The translations under genes and the position numbers were made by a program. Positions 46,218 through 57,732 of a stretch of 64,000 bases of DNA are shown piece after piece. The notes below the pieces were generated by a model. That model had not been told where the DNA came from and did not search any database. It was given only the letters and a program-made list of their open reading frames with translations. Source of the stretch: Saxidomus purpurata (Eukaryota > Mollusca > Bivalvia > Venerida > Veneridae); the NCBI GenBank assembly GCA_022818135.1, contig JAFMSR010000008.1, positions 31,975,600 to 32,039,599 of the forward strand, read 5' to 3'. Each line of letters opens with the position of its first letter. Positions within the stretch are counted from its first letter, which is position 1.

Positions 46218-47632
46218 TAGCTCGACTATTCGAAGAATAAGGAGACTATTGCACTCGCCCCGGCGTCGGCGTCGGCGTCGGTGTCGGCGTCTGCGTTGGT
46301 TAAAGTTTTTTATAAAGTCAAATATCTTGAATATTATCAAAGGTATTGACTTGAAACTCAATATATATCTTTACCATCAACATCTACACCTGAGAAAACA
46401 ACCCCCATAACTCTGTTTTGATTTTTGACGGATTTATGCCCCTTTTTAACTTAGAACTTTTGGTTAAAGTTTTTTATGAAGTCAAATATCTTGAATACTA
46501 TCAAAGGTATTGACTTGAAACTCAATATATATATTTACCATCAACATGTACACCTGGGGAAATAATCCCCATAACTCTGGATTTTTGACAGATTTATGTC
46601 CCTTTTCAACCTAGAATTTTAGTTAAAGATTTTTATAAAGTCTAATATCTTGAATTCTATCAAAGGTATTGACTTGAAACTCAAAATATATCTTTACCAT
46701 CATCATCTTCACCTAAGGAAAAATTCCCATAACGCTGTTTTGATTTTTGACAGATTTATGACCCTTTTTAACTTAGAACTTTTGGTTAAAGTTTTTTTAT
46801 AAAGTCAAATATCTTGAATACTATCAAAGGTATTGACTTGAAACTCAATATATATCTTTACCATCAAAATCTACACCTGGGGAAACAATCCCCATAACTG
46901 TTTTGATTTTTGACAGATTTATGCCCCTTTTTAACTTTGAATTTTTGGTTAAAGATTTTTATAAAGTCAAATATCTTGAATTCATTCAAAGGTATTGACT
47001 TGAAACTCAAAATATATCTTTACCATCATCATCTACACCTAAGGAAATAATCCCCATAACTCTGGATTTTTGACAGATTTATGTCCCTTTTCAACTTAGA
47101 ATTTTAGTTAAAGATTTTTATAAAGTGTAATATCTTGAATACTATCGAACATATTGACTTGAAACTTAAAATGTACATGTATTTTACTATCAACATTTTC
47201 ACCACTGTTTTTGATTTTTGACAGATTTATGTCCCTTTTTAACTTAGAATTTTTTCACCGTTTTTACCAGACTGAAGGCTTATTTTTGAAATGTAATAAA
47301 ATAATTATGCAGCATGTAGCAGTAATGCTTTTTTAATTTTATGCATATCAATTTTAAAATGTTACAAAGTTATTCATGATCAAATATACAAGGTCATGTA
47401 TTTCTTTGAAATTATCCCCCAGCCCTCCTCCCTCCAGTTGGCTTACAGAATCCAGGGTAAGGCTTTGAACGTAATGTTCATTTACAGACGTCTTTGAACA
47501 AGTTTCATATCTTTGACCTTAATTCTTATAGACAAATACACAATACGCCAGTCCTGTTCTTAGACAAAAAAAAACATTTTACTGACAAGCTTTCGAATAG
47601 TCGAGCGTGCTGTCATGAGAAAGCTCTTGTTT
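46218..47632 (+). mobile_element. HINE-type element, about 162-bp tandem core
   Basis: Begins TTTAGCTCGACTATTCG, then a (GGCGTC)n stretch. About six core units follow, whose marker GTTAAAG(T/A)TTTTTATAAAGT recurs near 46299, 46463, 46622, 46785, 46948 and 47107 (159-164 bp). The end is CGAATAGTCGAGCGTGCTGTC, a degraded hairpin, then AGCTCTTGTT. The ends match, in opposite orientation, those of 6541-7727, but the core differs. No coding capacity. Confidence 0.82.
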
Positions 47633-50226
47633 TATATTAACTTGGAACTTTCCGAGAAACATACTCTCTAAGTTCGTGTTGTCTGGGAATTATTCAGTTC
47701 ATAAATGGTCGCGTATTTTTTTCTTTCGTTTTTCTTTTTGACTGGGATGAAAGTACATGTACATGTAATATTTCAGAGAGAATGCGAAACAATGGCATTC
47801 ATACTCTACTGATTGAGTGATTACGAATCCCATTGACTACAAATTGAAGCACATAATGCACTGAAATTTATTTTGTATCTGTATCTGTGGTACGGACTAA
47901 TCATTTTACCGATTGCGCAACCTCCGTGGAGGGTCTGATAATTGATTTCCTGAATGACTCGGCTAACAATGCTCAATGACAATGCTTCCATTGTATATTT
48001 CGTATCTTCACTGTAAGTATGTCTTTAAAATAATTTACTTATTATGAAGTTGTCGACTTTGAAACCTGCGACGTCGGATAAGATCAAAGAAAAAAAACAT
48101 CTTTACCGATTTTTTGACAGATGTGTCAAAGATGTGTTCGACAAGTAACCTATTAAGAGGCAAAGATAAATTACTGCCGAAGAAAAAAAACTGAATAAGG
48201 GATGTCATCGCTTTGTACCGAACGTGATTTCAATCAAGAATATGTAATCGAGCATTCATTTTTGTGCATTTTTTTTTGTCAAATTGCGCAGTAATTTCTT
48301 CTTTTCAACGTCACAATGTTATTTCGCAAGGCCACAATACATTATACACAATTTCATTGAAAAATGAAATTATCAGCGTTTCACTCTGAATTTATACTCA
48401 ATTAAAGATACAATGTAGTTAAAGGTAATTCATATTTTTACACAATCAGTTAAACTAAGATTTTTTTTAGCTCCTTCGTTCTTCTTTCCGTTAATCTTGA
48501 TATCTGACAGTTATCACTTCAGAGCCTTCTGTCATGGCAAAGATCTTGCATCATTAAAGGTCAAGGTCATATTGGCAGTGTCAAAGTTCAGATCATGAAT
48601 ATCTATCATGTTCATTGGATTGTAATAAAACTTTATGGAATTGTAGAGCACCATGACAGCGTTGTGTTGCCACTGACAACATTTAATTCCTCAGTTCAGA
48701 GTTCAAGGTCACGCGTCCACCGCAACAAACCACTCTGTAAAAACCTTCTGCCCTTTTATATAAAGTCTCATTACAAGCATAATTTAGACTGCTTTCCCTA
48801 TTCTTCCTCCAATCCGGTACTGTAAAAATGTCGCTTTCGGGCCACTTAGTTTTGGTATAAGTAATTTCCGCAACAAATGCATTGCTTCCTTGTTGTTTGC
48901 TTGAAGATTGGCCACGTCTTTGAAACGGAAGAATAGAAAATAACGTTTCTCTTCAAAAAGTATAGGCAATGTAAGATTTCAGGGGAAATGTTCATTATTG
49001 TTCAAATTAGACAATCCAAGGTCTTCGAGAAACTAAACCATCTTTTTAACGACTTTGCAAAAGTAACAAAGGAGTTGATAAAAATCTCGTATTAGGCAAC
49101 ACTTTTTTTCGCGGTTTATTAAACAAAGTAAGACACATTAACCTGTGACCTGATTTATTTATTTTAAAATTCGTTTAACATAGTCATTTTTTCCAACATA
49201 ATTGTGGTAAAATTAATTGTTTTTTAGTCAAAAAAAGTCCCATTTGCATAAAGATTTACGCTAATTTGAAAACATTTTAGATCGAGCTTGATATTTACAC
49301 ACTTTCACCAATCCTCTAAAATAAAACACAATGCTTTTACGTATAATTTTCTCATCAGTTTTTCTGATTTACATAAAAAAATAGAGCGGAATAAAAGGAC
49401 TAACCCTCGCACTGATACGTCAGTTGCAAAGGTACTACCGTATAGGACAGTGTTGTCCCTACCCATTGTTGCCATTACAAATTCACGACACTTCTAGGTT
49501 TCGGTTTCATTGATCCACCTCCATACAAAACACTAAACACTTATATTAAATGACTATCACATTTTTTAGATTTTAACGAAGTGACGATAATAATGTGCGT
49601 GATCAGTCGTGAAATCATTGGTAAATGTGTTACGTACCTTTTTACAATAATAAGTTATTGAAAAAAATCATTCAATATCTAAAATTATGTACCCTGCACG
49701 GGATGGTTACATTTTTTATCATATATCTCTTTTTACCTTGAAGTTGCCTTTTAAAGGAAGATAAAACAATTTAAGACCATTTGTTGACATTGATTGCTTT
49801 CTAGGAATGTGATACGTTTTTTAATATATTTATTTTCATTCAGTAATTAGCGGTAAAGATCAAAGCCAATATAAAAAGGTCGCCAGTTTTTCCTTACATT
49901 GTTGCCAAAGGTATCATAATCCATAATTGTTACATTTGTACATGTTTAAAGAATCAATGTGAAATATAAAATTGTTCCAAATATATGTAGCTTTATGTGC
50001 CGATATAATAGATTATATTCTCTAATGATACAGTTGCATGAAATCTTCCAACACAATTGAAATTGTTTAAAGTAGATACATGTATAAGGAATATGATGGT
50101 TGCGTCAGCAGGAACATAAAAGCAATCTCATATCTATGCACATGTATACCTACAGTAATAATAACAACAAACTGAAAGGAAATTAAACTGTTTTCATAAT
50201 TGCATTCATATTTACTGGCTTGTGGA
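47633..50226. other. Intergenic with a possible repeat fragment
   Basis: AT-rich. 48470-48760 (GGTCAAGGTCATATTGGCAG and following) resembles a dispersed repeat phrase of bivalves. No gene or RNA is supported. Confidence 0.4.
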
Positions 50227-50254
50227 GCCGCCGTGGCTCAGTGGTAGCGCGTCC
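50227..50254 (+). repeat. tRNA-derived SINE head (A-box only), interrupted
   Basis: GCCGCCGTGGCTCAGTGGTAGCGCG contains a tRNA A-box (TGGCTCAGTGG), as in tRNA-derived SINE promoters. It runs straight into a homopolymer tract, so the anticodon arm and B-box are missing. It is not a functional tRNA gene. Confidence 0.55.
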
Positions 50255-50360
50255 CCCCCCAGGAAAAAAGGCCCCCCGGGGCCCCCCCCCCCCCCCCCCC
50301 GGGGGGGGTGTCTAAAAAAAAAAAAAAAAAAAAAAAAAACCCCCCCCCCCCCCCCCCCCC
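50255..50360. repeat. Homopolymer patchwork (C, G, A, C runs), probable assembly artefact
   Basis: Successive pure runs of C, G, A and C, each about 7-25 long, inside otherwise normal AT-rich sequence and right after a SINE promoter. Such texture is typical of collapsed or poorly polished long-read sequence. Confidence 0.75.
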
Positions 50361-52516
50361 GTTGATTCCATCTGGTATCAGTTGAGAGGTTAATATAATT
50401 TGTAAAATCTTGTTTCGCAATGAGATAAATAAATTAGTATAAACTAATTTACATGCTGTGCACGTGCAGTTAAGATATAATTTAAACAACATTGAACCAG
50501 ATTTTTTAACAAGATTCAAGATTTATTCAATTATGGCATAAACATTTTATATGTCCATCGCCACTAACCATAATACTGTGGTTACAATATCACGTATCAT
50601 TAAAATATTATTAAACGGATGTACATTGTATTTTCATTGGTTAGACTTGCCAAAGTCAAAAATATTCAGTCCATGTCCAGTCAGTTAATTCACACTTGCC
50701 ATGATTGTTACCTTAAGTATAATTCTAAATTCAATTTTATTATATTGAATTCGATTTTCGAGGTGAATAACGCATCACATCTGCGTTATCATGGCCACCT
50801 AGGACGACCCCATAAATCGTGCGTCCGTACCCTGTTATTATACCTGCATGTTGGTGTCATGACACTTACACGGTTAGACAAGTGTATTGTTCCATGGGAC
50901 TCACTCAGTCAATGTCTGTATGATTTGGTTTTAAATAATCACCCATTAGCGATTGTGGTTTCGTGTAGGGTTGATCGATGTGTGTGAAGAGCGATGCACA
51001 TTCATTCGGAAAACTCGACTTTGATGGTGTTTTATTGTGAAATGGTTGATATTTTGCAGCTGAAAGTAAAATGTTATTGCGCTTGTATGAGATATGTTAA
51101 ATATGACTTGTGAGCGTGTGAATGTGATGATCATGGTATGTATAGTAATGTCATCGTCATGTTTGAGTTGAGTTGTAACAATTAAACATGTGGTATACAA
51201 AGTCATATGAATATCTTATAAAAAATCAAAAAAAAGTTTTATCATTTGGTAAGAATCGGATGAAAATGTGATTTTAACATGTGAATACAATTGTTCAATG
51301 ACCCGTGCCCCTCCCCATCCCCACACACCCCGGTCTATGTTGGTAGGAAGATCTGCGTCTAACCTTTATGGGTCACTTTGCCATTCGAGATTTTTCGGGT
51401 AAACCCATATCGTTTTTCAACAGACCTGAAACTTGTGTTAAAAATGCAGCGTATGAGAAAAACATACAAGTCATTCTTAATTTCCTGTTTATGAATATAT
51501 ACTTCCGTGTTGTTAGTTTCGTGATAGCTGCTTCTGATAGATGTCTTATACGGACACTGTGTGCCACCATTTCCCGTCGGCTCGGGTGTTAGAGAATTGA
51601 AGAGACACAGTTGTGGGTCTTCTTCACAATTGTTTTCACTTCCCTGAAAAATTCCAATAAGCCATCTGTCAAGCCGTGTTTACAGCTGTTGTCTCATGTT
51701 ACATATAAGGTAAGGAGAAGGTGAACAGGGTATAAAACTTACGAAATACCTAGTCCTTTTGTTTTCAAAGATCAAGGTCATAAAACGGCAAAGACTGCAG
51801 ATAAATGTTTTACACTTTAATTTAAGAAAACCATAATTGCCATGGCCAATCTTGAGAATTGTACGACATGCCCACGCAAATGACTCAGCATCTTTGTGGG
51901 TACTCATTTCGAACTTTTTGATTTGGTTAGATCAATAAAAGATCAATCGAACCGTCAGTTATCCAATGTCATGTTTCATTAACTTCCATTCACTTTTAAG
52001 AAAAGATTACCACCAGCGCATGTCTCTTGTGTCATACAAACGTTCAGCAGTCACTTTCCCACGAGGCAATACCCAAGTACTAGATATTTATAAAGTAAGA
52101 TAAGTAGGTTCTATGAGCATATTTGAATGTTAAAAATACATTTAAGAGGGCCTTTGCAGACAAGCCGTCCGTATCTTGTCATTCAGCGACAACGGGTGCA
52201 ATTAATACCTTGTAAAAGCCTCTTCATATTCTTTCTTATGTTAACATGTTACGTGTTTGTTCAATCAAATAATGTGTGATGAGGTACCAAGGTGTTACGA
52301 ACGTTAGGCCAAGACGAAAGTGGTATCAACACTTCACGTGTGCAAGGCCAACAAAAGACTGACTGGGCATCAGAAAACAAGTCATACCGGCATTAGAAAC
52401 ATCAGTTATTTCATCTGTGTACATCTCGTACAAATGTTTGGAATATTCCGTGACGCTCTTTTCAAAATTCGTTGTGATGTTTCTTTCACGTGCTCTTATT
52501 TGCTCCATACAAGTAG
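50361..52516. other. Intergenic, no gene seen
   Basis: No exon, RNA gene or repeat family can be supported. A short 8-bp-stem hairpin (ATAACGCA...TGCGTTAT) lies near 50767-50789. Confidence 0.4.
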
Positions 52517-52640
52517 GCGGTGGCTCACGGGTAGAGTATTTACTCCACAAGCTGAAGTTTCGGCTTTGAACTTGTCAAGGTCCGCGACGGCACCGCGACA
52601 AGGCGGCTTAATGACTTGCTTAACTTAAAAAGCGGACGGG
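52517..52640 (+). mobile_element. tRNA-derived SINE
   Basis: GGCGGTGGCTCACGGGTAGAG gives a tRNA-like 5' arm and A-box. A tRNA-like middle (CTCCACAAGCTGAAG) and a degenerate B-box (GGCTTTGAACTT) follow. After it, GCACCGCGACAAGGCGGCTTAA resembles the conserved central phrase of V-type SINEs. The decayed B-box suggests an old, inactive copy. Confidence 0.6.
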
Positions 52641-54280
52641 ATAGAGACACGGATTTTTGTCGCTATTTAGCAAAACTTAACACCAGAAGCACGGACCTAA
52701 ATGCACGTGTATACGTGCAAGCCCATGCCAGACGAAGCAAATATGCATATAATATAAAAGTGCATCATCATAGTTAAAAAAAAAGTTTTACGACACAAGT
52801 CCTCATGGGAAAATGTGCATGATTTCATCTACTAGTATTTGGGCGTCTTCCTAGTTTTCAGTTTTGTAGCGTGGGAGAAACACAAGATACACGACACCTT
52901 CTTTATCTGTCATTATTATGCATACAACAATATAGAAGCAATATTAAGGTGACTGAGTTTCTATGCTCAAGTTTTTGCGTTGATTATTTCCCGTTTAATA
53001 TTTTCGCTGATATCTAACATCCTAGTGTCACAATTTTTATTCGATTATTGACAAGTATTACGCATATTTTCTCAAATTTAATGACCTTTGTCATTTCATT
53101 TTTGCATGATAATAGTTTAATAATCCTGCCATGAAAAAGATCGATGGATCGTCTTTGAAATATAGTCGTAGTAAGTAGAGTAGGGTTTAAAAACATTTGA
53201 GAGTTGCGGTCGGGGATGTCGGGGATGGGTAAGGATGAGGGATAAAGAGTCAAAATGAAATGGTAGTGTAGACATATCAATACTAGCCTGACTTGCTCTA
53301 TTAATTCATTTTAAAATAGTTGAAATTCAGACGTTCATCGGGTAGGGTATTTATTAGTTAGTTTAAACATTATTTATTCGTTTATCAAAGCATGAACAAA
53401 TACAATACATTTATAAACAGCATCCAGGATTGAGAAGAAAGCTATACAGCTTATATTTATTAGTTGCAAGATATAAGACACAGTGATATGTGATGTATTT
53501 ATCTCTGCTGTATATATCCTTTAATGTCTGATACATTACCAAAACCCCACCAATATTTAGAGTCTCTAATAACGTCAATGCTCCATAACCTTATTCATTT
53601 GATAACGAGGTATTTTTACATGTATATAAGACACACAGACTACCAGGAATTTCTTAGTCGTTTGGAAGGCTTTCAGTCAAAAGTAACAAGTTTTAATCAA
53701 GTGTGTGCGTCAGCATAAGAATGCATGATTTACGTTTATTTTCTACTAATAGCTGTGTTAGCAACATTTTAATAGGTTTACAAAGGTGGACACCACGCCT
53801 AACCAAACCTGCTTGGAGTCATGTTACAATATTCTGGTCACTAAACTTTCATTAAGTTCGCATAAACATGTCTAAAATTTAATAAACGGATTTCTATAAT
53901 GTCATTAGGTGATAACAAACTCCTTAAAATTCCGAAAAAATGAAACATGTTTTGTATGTTTTGGAGGGAAGATTTGATATATTAACCCAGTCCTCTGTAC
54001 TAATTGATGACTCGTCTGTTTACAGACTATGACCAGTTGTTGCCATGCCAGTGCGATAGCATCGTCATTATGACCCCTATGTGAAAATTAACCTAATAAT
54101 ATTTTAAAATATCATGTAGTAAATCTGTAAAATCGGGGTAAAGTAATGTCAAATTACATGGACATTGGAGATATCAATGTTCAATTTGTATTTTTATTGC
54201 AGTAAAGTTTTACTTCGGTTGTTTACCTGCTTGGGCGCCTGTTCTGTTCTTTATGTTTTTGGAAGGCGTAGTTTTCTTCT
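52641..54280. other. Intergenic, no gene seen
   Basis: AT-rich. Open frames at 53014-53280 (-) and 53524-53718 (+) show no domain or splice signals. Confidence 0.4.
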
Positions 54281-54288
54281 AGTTGTTT

Positions 54289-54332
54289 GAAGATGGCTGT
54301 TGTGCTGTATACTTCAAACATGGTTTTGATGC
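54289..54332 (+). CDS. Weak first-exon candidate
   Basis: GAAGATGGCTGTT places an ATG (54293) in a YY1-like AAGATGGC start context. It encodes 13 codons and ends in a strong donor, GATGC|GTAAGT. No downstream exon could be linked, so this is only a motif-based candidate. Confidence 0.2.
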
Positions 54333-55320
54333 GTAAGTCCGCTATTTCATGAGGCTTAAATTGTAGCTAAATGAAACCTGGATTGGACCAGTCATAAAAG
54401 TGGCTCGTACCTTTGTATTAAGGAAATCGTTGTGTAAACATGTATACATGTACTATATACATTATAATTACATGTACATTAATAGTTGTTTGTGCGTTGA
54501 ACAAGGCCGAGTACATGATATGTATTATTTATCATAAGCTTATCTGATACAGCCCATAAGTCTGAAAGGGCGCATATTCACATGAAAGTTTATGTACACA
54601 GTTTATACGGGGGTCAAAACAAACACCGATGGTGAAAAGTTGGTCATTCGTCCACAACTTATCAATGTTATGACGTCACTTATGAAGCATGGCGGCTTTA
54701 CAGAATCTAATATTAGAGTAATTTCAGGAGTAAATCGCAAATTTATGGAGAAACAACCGTTCTGATATCTGATAACATTCAAATCTCGATGCTATTTCGT
54801 CTTGAGGTCATAATCCAGTCAATTTATCCAAAATTTTATCAAACGTTTTACTTTCTATGGACAAACATTAGCAGCTTAATTCGGGCGATAAAATCTTAGA
54901 TGATCAATTTTCTTGTCAGTTGGATTAAGCCATTTTAAGTGGGATATTTCACGTGGATTTCTTAACTGCCGCACAAATACGGGTCATGTTTTGGGCTAGT
55001 GTATCGGCAAATTGTACTCACTGGGGGAAAGTCTCGTCAAATCTCGTGGAAGACTGTAGAGTAGCTATTTAGAAACATATTGGAATGATCTAAGTGAAAA
55101 AAGACAGTAACACCGATTCGTTTATGGCTAGATACTCGTTACATCTCTGTTGACGAAATCTGAAATAACAAAGATGAATACGTTAGGCTCTAACGCTTGG
55201 CCAGAATGTTTGGTCACCGAAATTAGTTGTAAAAGATGGTCCAAAGAAGATTAAAAATGTATCCGTTTACTTGTGCAATCGAAAAAATCATATGAGGCTT
55301 GGTTTAATACCAAGAGCATG
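54333..55320. other. Intergenic or intronic, no gene seen
   Basis: AT-rich. A CRE-like ATGACGTCAC near 54669, followed by CATGGCGGC (54691), looks promoter-like, but the frame after that ATG closes after 10 codons. Confidence 0.35.
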
Positions 55321-55529
55321 AGACCTATAGGCATGTTGTCAAATGTCCGCCTGCTTTGTCGTTAAGTACAAACTTGAGAAGATACGGATTGCATCTTCTA
55401 GCAGAAAAATACCAGAACCAACTGTAAAGATATTAAAGAAAGCTTGCAAAATTTCTGTTAGTAGAAGAATCACCATAGAGACATCTTGTATAAGATCTAA
55501 CTTTTTTTTATCTCGCAACTATTTGCAAA

Positions 55530-55737
55530 ATGATAGGCGATAAAAATTCAGAACACATAAACGGACCTTTTAAAGTTCACAGGGTAATTTCGGGAACTGT
55601 ACACACCAAATCACACCAGATAATAAGTACATGGCTAAAACTTCCTGGGAAAAGCTGTGCGTGGTATCCTGTCTACGTCAGACCATTCTCAGACACATTT
55701 ACGAAAGTGATACCCCGATACCTAGAGCACTCAAAGG
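55530..55737 (+). CDS. Possible exon, unknown product
   Basis: An open frame (MIGDKNSEHINGPF..., then PGKSCAWYPVYVRPF and YLEHSK) ends at a plausible donor, AAAG|GTGCGT (55738). Composition is protein-like (Trp, Tyr, Pro, Cys spread), but no family is recognised and no acceptor or partner exon is identified. An overlapping frame at 55343-55543 is equally unsupported. It may be random. Confidence 0.2.
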
Positions 55738-55757
55738 TGCGTGTCAATAGATCTTAA

Positions 55758-56240
55758 TGTCACTTAGATATATATTAATTTCACTTAAAGGGATGTAAAT
55801 TCCATTTCCGATGAGCAAAAGCCCAAGTGCTTTGTAGACGATGATCATGTATGATAAAACGCTTTGTAATCTGTAATCCAAAATATCATGATTTTGTCTG
55901 ATAAAATCTACGACAATATATATAAGTAAAGGATCATTTCTTGTTTTAGCCAAGTTAAGAAATGGATATGCTATGATGCTTTTTAGACCTGTAAATCAAC
56001 GTTTGGATAAAAATGTTTGCCAAAGAACAGATTTTATCGGCTGTATTCCGCAGATCTTGCCGAAAACTTCGGCCTGGTGCCAAAACTAATTAATTTTCGT
56101 TCTAATATTTATAGTGGACTCAATTACTTCTAAATAATCTTGGATAATAAATAAATATGTAAACATTAATCCTGATACGCAGCCGTTTTGTCACATGTCC
56201 GGCGCCATGTTGAAAAGTCATTGACGCAATCTGAGAAGGA
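55758..56240. other. Intergenic, no gene seen
   Basis: AT-rich DNA. The last 60 bases become CpG-richer, leading into the candidate promoter. Confidence 0.4.
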
Positions 56241-56329
56241 CCCGGATAAAATTTGGCGCGTGTGCTGTTTTCCGCGACAGCTTTTAGACCTCTGCTAACA
56301 GATTTTGTGTCAGTGGTTATGTACTGGAG
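56200..56329 (+). promoter_or_regulatory. Candidate CpG-type promoter and first exon
   Basis: A locally CpG-rich patch includes GGCGCCATG, TTTGGCGCG (56252-56260, an E2F-like site) and TTCCGCGAC. It ends at ATGTACTGGAG|GTGAGT (ATG 56319, donor at 56330). This could be the first exon of a plus-strand gene continuing to the right, but no further exon was found. Confidence 0.3.
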
Positions 56330-56789
56330 GTGAGTCGAGTGTATTTATTCCGTGATCTTTATCAATTTAATCTAAGATCTTTGTTGCAGACATTTCTTTA
56401 ATCTGAGTCAGTGCCAGCGCTGGTGTAACATATATACAGCAGTTTACATGATTTGTATTTTTGCACGACGTTAGAACTGTTGAAGTAAGAAATTGTATAT
56501 TATAACGTTCATGGAAAAATACTGAAAATATAATTAAATTACAAACATGCACCTACGTTATTGTTAAAAATGTAAAAACATTTTACCAAAATGCAAAATC
56601 AGTTGAAGGCTTGTTTCGGACGAACTGTAGTAAACAAGTTATAATCCAATTAGCTTTTTACTCAAGCAATCAACTATATAAGCACTTAAGCGTACTTTGG
56701 TCTTAATTCGAGCAGACTTTGCAACTTTTAGCAGTTTTTTTATCCTCATGTTTTTGTGTTTGGAATTCAATGAAGACACTTTCAAGACT

Positions 56790-57650
56790 TGAATCGGTAT
56801 TCGTGAGAGCTCAAGAAATCATTCTTCAGTATTCGTGAGTGTACAATGAATCACCACACTTCAGTATTCGTAAGTGTGTAAACAATCATACTTCAGTATT
56901 AGTAAGTGTGCAAGGAAGCATACTTCAGCATTCGTGAGTGTGCAATGAATCACCACACTTTAGTATTCGTAATTGTGCAAGACATCATACTTCAGTATTC
57001 GTGAGTGTGCAAGACATCATACTTCAGTATTCGCGAGTGTGCAATAAATCATACTTCAGTATTCGTAATTGTGCAATAAATCATACTTCAGTATTCGTAG
57101 TTATGCTAGAAATCACACTTCAGTATACACATAACACTTCAGTACTTTTGAAAGTGCAAGAAATCATACTTCTGTATTCGTGAAAGTGCAAGCAATAATA
57201 CTTCAGTATTCGTGCAAGAAATCATACTTCAGTATTTGTGAGGGTACAAAAAATCATACGTAATTATTCGTGAGAGTGCAGGCAACAGTACTTCAGTATT
57301 TGTGATTGCTGTGCAAGAAATCAAACTTCAGTATCTATGAGGGTGCAAGAAATAATACGTATGCATTCGTGAGAGTGCAAGAGGTCATACATCAGTATAC
57401 GTAAGGGTGCTAGAAAGCATAACACTTATTTTTGAGAGTGCAAGAAATCATGTTTCTGTATTCGAGAGTGTGCAAGAAATCATACTTCAGTATTCGTGAG
57501 AGTGCAAACAATAGTACGTCAGTATTCGTGATTGGTGTGCAAGAAATCATACTTCAGTTTTCGTGAGAGTGCAAGAATTTATACTTCAGTATTTGTGAGG
57601 GTGCAAGAAATCATAGTTACGTAAGTATTCGTAAGTGTGGACGAAGTCAT
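56790..57650. repeat. About 32-bp minisatellite array
   Basis: Roughly 25 degenerate copies of a unit of the type CATACTTCAGTATTCGTGAG plus TGTGCAAGAAAT, 30-36 bp each. There is no spacer-repeat alternation. Frames open across it are artefacts of the repeat. Confidence 0.92.
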
Positions 57651-57671
57651 ACTATTTATATTGATCTTCTT

Positions 57672-57701
57672 TATATATATATATATATATATTATTATTA
57701 T

Positions 57702-57727
<26 letters not shown>
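57672..57727. repeat. (TA)n / (TTA)n microsatellite
   Basis: Perfect TA runs flank a short ATTATTATTATT centre, making a self-complementary AT block directly after the minisatellite. Confidence 0.9.

Positions 57728-57729
<2 letters not shown>

Positions 57730-57732
<3 letters not shown>

Noticed and set aside
50227..50254. Functional tRNA gene
   Set aside because: Only the A-box arm is present; no anticodon stem, B-box or acceptor 3' half follows.
56790..57650. CRISPR-like array
   Set aside because: The units are contiguous and degenerate with no unique spacers, in an animal genome; it is a minisatellite.
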